Source of the DNA: Armatimonadota bacterium
GTDB taxonomy: Bacteria > Armatimonadota > SYMT01
Direction of reading: 5' to 3'
NCBI GenBank assembly: GCA_020696885.1
Contig: JAJFMS010000183.1
Coordinates: 1-6,808, forward strand
Length of the DNA stretch: 6,808 bases
Positions within the stretch are counted from its first letter, which is position 1, and every line of letters begins with the position of its first letter. Under the pieces are notes generated by a model that saw nothing but the letters and a program-made list of their open reading frames with translations, had not been told where the DNA came from and made no database searches. Position numbers and translations under genes: made by a program. Of this stretch, positions 1 to 4,745 are shown one piece after another.

Positions 1-1221
1 CGCATCCGTGCCGTGCGCCTCCGGACCCGCTCCGGAGCCGCCGCCCATTGTCTCGTAGTAAGCCCAGGGCGCGGGCACGGCGCCTCCTAGGGTGACGTTG
101 TTCATGGTCCCCTGGCTGGCGGCAGGCATCACCTCCGGGAGAGCCTGCGCCAGCGCCCCGAACAAGACGTCCACAATGCGCTGGCTCGTTTCGACATTCC
201 CGGCCGCCACCGCCGCGGGTGGCCGGGCGTGGATTACCGTCGCCTCCGGCACGCAGATGTCGATCGGCGTGAACGCTCCCTCATTTAGTGCAATGCCCGG
301 TGGGAGTAGGCATGCCAGCGCGTAGTATACAGCAGCGTGCGTGACGGCGAGTGTGGCATTGATCGAGCCCCGTTGCTGCGGCGCCGTGCCGCTGAAGTCA
401 ACGATCAGGCGCCCGCCGGAGGCCTCGATGGAGACGCGGATCGGCACGGGGCCACTGCCCCACCCGTCGTCGTCCAGCTGATCCTCGAAGTCGAACCGGC
501 CGGCCGGTAGTCGGCCCACCAACTCCCGGACCGCGGCCGCTGTGGCGTGCCGCGCGAGCCGCGCACGCAACCGCAGCTCTTCCGGACCATAACGTGCCAG
601 GACCTCGGCGAAGCGACGGATTCCGGTGCTGTTGGCGCCCAATTGTGCGTTCAGGTCGCCGCGCCGCTCCTCGGGGGTCCGCACGTTCCGGCAGACCAAC
701 TCCAGCAACGAGCTGTTGAGTACGCCGGCGTCGAGCAGCTTGAGCGGTGGGATGATGATCCCTTCCTGGAACACTTCCGTCGTAGCACCCATGGAGCCGG
801 GAAATGCGCCGCCCACATCCGCGTGATGCGCCCGGTTCGCCACAAACCCCTCGAGCATGCCCTCTCCCGAGAACACGGGCGAGACCACGCTGATATCCGG
901 TAGATGCGTGCCACCCACGAACGGGTCGTTACAGATCACCACATCGCCGGGTTGCCAATCGAAGCGGGGCACTACCGCCTGCATGAGCAGCGGGAACGCG
1001 CCGAGGTGGACCGGGATGTGTGCGGCCTGCGCGATGAGCCGTCCCCGGGAATCGAACACCGCACAAGAATGGTCCCGCCGCTCTTTGATGTTCGGTGAGA
1101 AGGCGGTGCGCTCTAATGTGACGCCCATCTCTTCGGCGATAGCCGCGAACAGGTGCCGGAACACCTCATCGGCGATCGGGTCGTTCACTGCTGCCGTGGT
1201 CGGGGTCATGAGATCGCTCAT
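1..1221 (-). CDS. hyuB: Hydantoinase B/oxoprolinase-family protein (HyuB-like), partial, C-terminus cut by window edge
   Basis: An uninterrupted reading frame of 407 codons runs from ATG at 1221 to base 1 with no stop, so the C-terminus lies beyond the window. The family (N-methylhydantoinase B, acetophenone carboxylase and 5-oxoprolinase subunits) hydrolyses or carboxylates cyclic amides and related substrates in the cytoplasm, usually with a HyuA ATPase partner; complete HyuB proteins are typically 500-600 residues. Diagnostic stretches visible: [21 protein letters not shown] (30-50, written here without its first residue in family alignments), [14 protein letters not shown] (97-110), [10 protein letters not shown] (129-138) followed by [32 protein letters not shown] (274-290), [15 protein letters not shown] (334-348) and [11 protein letters not shown] (390-400). 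The conserved Asp/His residues in 98-135 are probably metal or active-site ligands by family analogy. The first in-frame ATG (1221) has GGAG 8 bases upstream; ATG at 1209 and a GTG at codon 12 are alternatives without a good ribosome site. No hyuA is visible; the gene upstream is unrelated. The exact substrate cannot be told from this fragment. Confidence 0.95.
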   Translation of the reverse strand, partial: MSDLMTPTTAAVNDPIADEVFRHLFAAIAEEMGVTLERTAFSPNIKERRDHSCAVFDSRGRLIAQAAHIPVHLGAFPLLMQAVVPRFDWQPGDVVICNDPFVGGTHLPDISVVSPVFSGEGMLEGFVANRAHHADVGGAFPGSMGATTEVFQEGIIIPPLKLLDAGVLNSSLLELVCRNVRTPEERRGDLNAQLGANSTGIRRFAEVLARYGPEELRLRARLARHATAAAVRELVGRLPAGRFDFEDQLDDDGWGSGPVPIRVSIEASGGRLIVDFSGTAPQQRGSINATLAVTHAAVYYALACLLPPGIALNEGAFTPIDICVPEATVIHARPPAAVAAGNVETSQRIVDVLFGALAQALPEVMPAASQGTMNNVTLGGAVPAPWAYYETMGGGSGAGPEAHGTDA

Positions 1222-1254
1222 AAAAAAGACTCCGGCACCAGGGTGCCGGAGTCT
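1222..1254 (-). terminator. Intrinsic (Rho-independent) terminator of the upstream three-gene unit
   Basis: Read on the minus strand, the arms GACTCCGGCACC and GGTGCCGGAGTC (1253-1242 and 1239-1228) are perfect complements, extended by one A-U pair at the base, and are followed at once by six U (1227-1222). Folding needs a loop of about four bases, leaving a 12-pair GC-rich stem. It starts 21 bases after the stop codon at 1276 of the preceding gene. A smaller 6-pair inverted repeat (1259-1264 with 1269-1274) sits between that stop codon and this stem. On the plus strand the stem has no following T-run, so it acts on minus-strand transcripts. Confidence 0.93.
1230..1233 (-). promoter_or_regulatory. 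Shine-Dalgarno GGAG of the hyuB-like gene, inside the terminator stem
   Basis: GGAG on the minus strand lies 8 bases before ATG 1221, a normal spacing. It is part of the 3' arm of the terminator hairpin, so in any read-through transcript it would be base-paired and hidden, while a transcript starting inside the hairpin would expose it. This site supports 1221 over the other possible starts. That it is used for initiation is inferred. Confidence 0.6.
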
Positions 1255-1275
1255 CTGACGCGTTGCGAAACGCGA

Positions 1276-2544
1276 CTAGAACACCAGGAAGCTGAGGCCG
1301 TAGAGGAATCCGGCCACGCCCAGCCACGCCGGCACGCGCAGCCCCTTCCGATCCCGCGCCGGCAGCGCCGACTTGGCGTCACCGAGCGCGTAGCCGTAAG
1401 GCACCGGCTGGCCAGCGGCGTTGGCAGAGCCAGGGACACCACCCGTTACGCTGACGGGAGTCGCTGCGGAATCCACGGACGCGGGCCGCGCTGGCGCGGC
1501 AGGCGGTGCAGTCTGGGCCGGGTCGTCCTTCTGAACGGTCGTAGTAGTAGGCGCCTCGGGTGCGGAGGCCTTCCCGCTGCGAGACTTCCTCTCGGCCTCG
1601 CGGCGAGCCTTCTCGGCGGCTTCAGCCTGCTCGCGGGCCGCACGAGCGGCCTTCGCGGCGTCATCCTTCGCTTTGCGCGCCGCGGCGGCCTCGGCCTTGC
1701 GAGCGTCGGCTGCGGCGGCCTTCGCCGAGGCGTCGGCCGATCTGTCTGCACTAGCCCGCTTGCCACGAGTCCGCGGTGCGGCCTTCGGTGCTTCACCCTG
1801 TGGCGCTATGAGCTGGATGCCCATGGCCGGAAGCACCTTCTGCGCAGCGTCGAGCGCGGCCCGCTCCTCCACCACGTCCAGCGGCACACCTTCGGCGCCA
1901 GCCGCGGCCCCGCTGACGGCGGCGGAGCGGATCACCTCACCCGTGGTGCTGTTGATCAACTGGGTCTCGAGCGTCACCTCGCTCGTGTTGGCCTTGGGGT
2001 CCGACTTCATGTCGATCGTCCCGACGAGGAGGCCCTGCATGCCCAGCCGGTACGTGACCGTGCGAGCCTTTTCCAGATCGGGGCCGCCCGTCGCCGGAGC
2101 GATCAATCCAGTCACGTGCTCGGGGCGAAGGATCTCATCCTTCTGCGCCCGCTGCACGAGGGACGAGTTCGGATGGTAGCTCGCTACCGAATAGTAAGGA
2201 GACGAGAGAAACCCGGCTTTCACGGCGGCCGTCAGGTACGACGCGATGTGCTGCTGTTCCAGCGACATTGCGGCGCCTGCGGCAGGAGCCCCTTCCGGAG
2301 CGGCCGGAGCTGCGGGTGCCTCACCCGCCACGTAACCGAACGGGAACACCAGCACACTCACTGCCAAACCGGGCCGGATCTGTGCCGGGGGCTTAAACGA
2401 GCCCTGTGCCTGCGGCAGCCCCGACGCAGTACCGGGCTGCGTGAGCGGCTGCTCGACCGGGCTACCCTGGGCGCGCGCAACCCCGGGAGCCACCAGGGCC
2501 GCGCCGGCGATTCCAACGGCCAGCCACCGATACCCCTTCACCAT
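1276..2544 (-). CDS. Exported protein with CsgG/LpoB-like domain and TolA-like Ala/Lys-rich helix; function unknown
   Basis: The 422-residue product starts with a Sec signal peptide: basic n-region MVKGYR, hydrophobic core to about residue 22, and an ARA-Q cleavage site near 25. Residues about 58-246 resemble the small alpha/beta domain of CsgG, LpoB and TolB-N type envelope proteins: an opening strand LAVSVLVFPFG, a helix with SYLTAAVKAGFL, then QGLLVGTIDM and VTLETQLINSTTGEVIRS, which fit the usual 'lvGti ... v.l.l.d..tGevv' pattern. This assignment is by pattern only. Residues about 262-322 are almost entirely Ala, Lys, Arg, Glu and Asp, predicting a long charged helix like the TolA stalk; 323-400 is a disordered Pro/Ala/Thr/Ser linker; 402-422 ends in a hydrophobic segment (WLGVAGFLYGLSFLVF) that reaches the C-terminus. 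A periplasmic or membrane-tethered envelope role is inferred. ATG 2544 is supported by AGGAGA at 2556-2551, six bases upstream. It is the last gene of the unit before the terminator. A spanning plus-strand frame is a shadow. Confidence 0.9.
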   Translation of the reverse strand: MVKGYRWLAVGIAGAALVAPGVARAQGSPVEQPLTQPGTASGLPQAQGSFKPPAQIRPGLAVSVLVFPFGYVAGEAPAAPAAPEGAPAAGAAMSLEQQHIASYLTAAVKAGFLSSPYYSVASYHPNSSLVQRAQKDEILRPEHVTGLIAPATGGPDLEKARTVTYRLGMQGLLVGTIDMKSDPKANTSEVTLETQLINSTTGEVIRSAAVSGAAAGAEGVPLDVVEERAALDAAQKVLPAMGIQLIAPQGEAPKAAPRTRGKRASADRSADASAKAAAADARKAEAAAARKAKDDAAKAARAAREQAEAAEKARREAERKSRSGKASAPEAPTTTTVQKDDPAQTAPPAAPARPASVDSAATPVSVTGGVPGSANAAGQPVPYGYALGDAKSALPARDRKGLRVPAWLGVAGFLYGLSFLVF

Positions 2545-2573
2545 TGCAACTCTCCTGTGTCCAGTAGCGTAAG

Positions 2574-2599
2574 GGCGGCGCCCAGATTCGGGCGCCGCC
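2574..2599 (-). other. Perfect 10-bp intergenic hairpin between the second and third genes
   Basis: GGCGGCGCCC (2574-2583) and GGGCGCCGCC (2590-2599) are perfect complements around a 6-base loop. The element lies between the stop codon at 2614 and the ribosome site at 2556-2551 of the next gene. The bases after it on the minus strand (CTTACGCTAC) contain no U-tract, so it does not look like an efficient intrinsic terminator. A partial terminator, a 3' end stabiliser or a processing site setting the ratio of the two proteins are possible readings. Confidence 0.7.
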
Positions 2600-2613
2600 A
2601 GTGGTTCGTTTGT

Positions 2614-4659
2614 TTACGGTTCGATGGACAGCTTGGGCCCTTGCGGAGGCGGCCACACGATGTTCCGTTCGCCGTTTGCGTACATCCAGATCCCGCGACC
2701 TGGATTGAGCAGATCTTCCTTACCTAGCAGTACGTATTGCCCGGTCTTGCGGTTGTATTCGTAGATCGACGGTCGGATGTAGGCTGCCGAGATCGCCTGG
2801 TCGTAGGAGATGATCACCCCGCCCGGGCTGATAAACCGGAGGTCCCGCACCCGCACCACGTAGGGGGCCGGGTTCCCGACCTGGTTCCAGCCGCGCTGGA
2901 TCTGCGTGGTGAAGATGTCTCGCGTGCCCAGCTTCACCGGGTTAGCTCGCTGCGCGCGGACGCTGGTGTTGCCGAGCCCCAGCATCCTCACCCAGTAAGA
3001 TTGGCCAGCCACCAGCTGAGATACCTGCTCGTATTGGTTACTTACCGGATTATACTGGACGATCTGGAAACTACCGGCCGCGAGACCGAGCACGTCCGAT
3101 GGCTCGTTGCGGAGCTGATCGTAGGTGAACGGGAAGGTGATCATCCGCCAATCGTCGCCAAACTGGTAGAGCCGTCCCTGGGGCACGTTAACCAGGCGGG
3201 TCGTGCGACCCGAATCCTGGAATCCGTTGCCGAAGGAGACGTCTACCGGAAGCAGCCCCGCTTCGATTCCCGTAGCTTCCACCGTCCACGACCCGGACCC
3301 CTCATCGAGGCCCGTTCCGACGGCGCCCAGGCCGCCAATGACGATTCGCTGCGACTGGTCCGGGTTGCTCTTACCGAACGTCAGACCATCCGGCAACTGC
3401 ATGTAAGCAAAACCGTTCGGCATCGAGAACGCGAAGACGTTCTGGATATAAGCCGTGATCGTGTGCTCGATTGAATCCGCGTCGCCATTGATCAACGGCA
3501 AAGCGAACGGCGCCTGAACGGCACCAACAAAGCCCTGTGCTTCCTGGCTAGCCGTGCTCACCGAGCTCTGCGTGAGCTGGTAGGCATCGCTCATCGCGTG
3601 GCTCGCTACACCCATACCGGCATACGTCACGAAAGACTTCGTTCCGCCAGCCGGGATGCTGATCGGTTTCCAGTAGATCAACATGCCGATATCGGCGATG
3701 CGGAGCTCGAAATCCGGTCGCACGTTCCAGTCATAGGTGGTCTGCGCGTTGGCGATGACGACCGGGAACATGTCCAGCAGGTTCCCGAACACCACGCGCT
3801 CGGGCGCCGTGGCGCCGTTGCCGCGCAGGATCCCCTTGGCCACCCAGGTCGGATCCGGGCCTTCGTCGTCGTCGTACATCTCCCACTCTTCGGGAATCAG
3901 CGCGTTCTTGTATTCCTTCTCGAAGAGGATCCGCTCCCGTGTTTTTGGGAGGAACACCGATCGGGTAGGTCCGAGGGAGTCGACGTATGGTGCGAGCAGT
4001 AGGCGGGCACCTACCTGGCGAGCGCTGCCGCCGTTATTCTTGATGGCCACCTCGTAGCGGATCAGGTCCCGGGCGAACTGGACCTTCTGATTCACGACGA
4101 GGTCAACACCGGAAGCGGTCGGAGCGGCCGACGGCATCGTATACGGGGCGAAGAATCCCTGGCTCTCCGGTAGCGAGATGACCGGCGGTGCGAAGTTAGC
4201 CCGACCGTCTTCGGGATAGAGGTAGTTGGTGAACCCGGTCGTCGACGCGTTGTCCTCCACGCGCAGAGTAAGGATGTTCGCGATCGGCCGATCGTCGCCC
4301 GAAGTATTACCGTTCGCCGCCGTCACGCACGGCGTAGGACGAGTGGCCGAGAACAGCCGCGAGCCCCACGGGCATTGGAGCGTGCGGTTGCCGTTCGTAT
4401 CGGTGCGGTAGATGTAGAAGAAGTCGTCAGCGAGGTTCAACGGGTCGCCAGTCTGCGTCCAGAGGTTGAACCGCGTCTCCTGACCGCCTCGCCAGTACTC
4501 CCACAGGGTGATGTAGGTGTTGGAGAGGCTGACCGAGTCCAGCATCCACTGCGGAAAGGTCGTCGTCTGCGCGCGCGCCGCCGGTGCGGCCAACGCGGCG
4601 ACCCCGAACGCTACCGCCGCCATGGCAATGCGCCCGAGTTGCCGACACTTGTTTCGCAT
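2614..4659 (-). CDS. Secreted 681-residue protein of unknown function with C-terminal bipartite 'ITFPF / WNQVGNP' module
   Basis: I do not recognise a named family. A Sec signal peptide is clear: MRNKCRQLGR n-region, a hydrophobic Ala-rich core, and cleavage after APAARA at about residue 30. The mature protein begins near TTTFPQWMLDSVSLSN and is rich in Tyr, Trp, Phe and Asn, as in extracellular beta proteins. It has only two cysteines (C96 and C111), which could form a disulfide. Residues about 185-350 look like a beta-sandwich (RYEVAIKNNGGSARQVGARLL, later YWKPISIPAGGTKSFVTYAG), a pattern in which a 'base' state of an extracellular domain is compared with a right-hand Gly-rich strand; no catalytic motif is visible. 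Residues about 495-670 form two halves, WRMITFPFTYD to SYWVRM and GWNQVGNPAPY to GIWMYA, matching a module in the neighbouring protease. ATG 4659 has GGAGA nine bases upstream and gives a complete signal peptide; Met13 would cut off its basic region. It follows the protease by 86 bases, likely cotranscribed. A surface or cell-wall-attached partner is inferred only. Confidence 0.9.
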   Translation of the reverse strand: MRNKCRQLGRIAMAAVAFGVAALAAPAARAQTTTFPQWMLDSVSLSNTYITLWEYWRGGQETRFNLWTQTGDPLNLADDFFYIYRTDTNGNRTLQCPWGSRLFSATRPTPCVTAANGNTSGDDRPIANILTLRVEDNASTTGFTNYLYPEDGRANFAPPVISLPESQGFFAPYTMPSAAPTASGVDLVVNQKVQFARDLIRYEVAIKNNGGSARQVGARLLLAPYVDSLGPTRSVFLPKTRERILFEKEYKNALIPEEWEMYDDDEGPDPTWVAKGILRGNGATAPERVVFGNLLDMFPVVIANAQTTYDWNVRPDFELRIADIGMLIYWKPISIPAGGTKSFVTYAGMGVASHAMSDAYQLTQSSVSTASQEAQGFVGAVQAPFALPLINGDADSIEHTITAYIQNVFAFSMPNGFAYMQLPDGLTFGKSNPDQSQRIVIGGLGAVGTGLDEGSGSWTVEATGIEAGLLPVDVSFGNGFQDSGRTTRLVNVPQGRLYQFGDDWRMITFPFTYDQLRNEPSDVLGLAAGSFQIVQYNPVSNQYEQVSQLVAGQSYWVRMLGLGNTSVRAQRANPVKLGTRDIFTTQIQRGWNQVGNPAPYVVRVRDLRFISPGGVIISYDQAISAAYIRPSIYEYNRKTGQYVLLGKEDLLNPGRGIWMYANGERNIVWPPPQGPKLSIEP

Positions 4660-4689
4660 TGAGTTGAATCTCCGACTAATCGTTTCAAT

Positions 4690-4721
4690 CCCTGGGGACG
4701 GCGGGGTCGCCGCCCCCAGGG
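4690..4721 (-). other. Long 14-pair intergenic hairpin after the protease gene
   Basis: On the minus strand CCCTGGGG-G-CGGCG (4721-4708) pairs with CGCCG-T-CCCCAGGG (4703-4690) around a four-base loop. The single non-Watson-Crick position is a G-U wobble in minus-strand RNA but an A-C mismatch in plus-strand RNA, so the structure favours the direction of the genes. It starts about 25 bases after the TGA at 4748-4746. No U-tract follows (ATTGAAACG), so strong termination is not expected; partial termination or RNA stabilisation is possible. The ribosome site of the next gene (4673-4669) lies just downstream and is left unpaired. Confidence 0.72.
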
Positions 4722-4745
4722 ACGTATAGGTTACTTAAGGACGCG

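Noticed and set aside
1540..1556. Short GTA-type repeat (gtagtagta)
   Set aside because: It encodes part of a Thr run in the Pro/Ala/Thr linker; too short to be a meaningful repeat.
1153..2727. A 524-codon plus-strand open frame opposite the 422-residue gene
   Set aside because: It is Arg/Gly/His-rich, has no recognisable domain or ribosome site, and is the antisense of a gene with a signal peptide and a proper Shine-Dalgarno; long antisense frames are expected in GC-rich coding DNA.
2737..3474. A 245-codon plus-strand open frame opposite the 681-residue gene
   Set aside because: Composition (Arg, Val, His, Asp) is that of a GC-rich shadow frame and no domain is visible; the minus-strand gene explains the region.
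4722..4745. Possible promoter (TATACG-like -10) before the 681-residue gene on the minus strand
   Set aside because: The matching -35 is poor, the spacer would be about 15 bases, and the start would fall within the hairpin; cotranscription with the protease is simpler.
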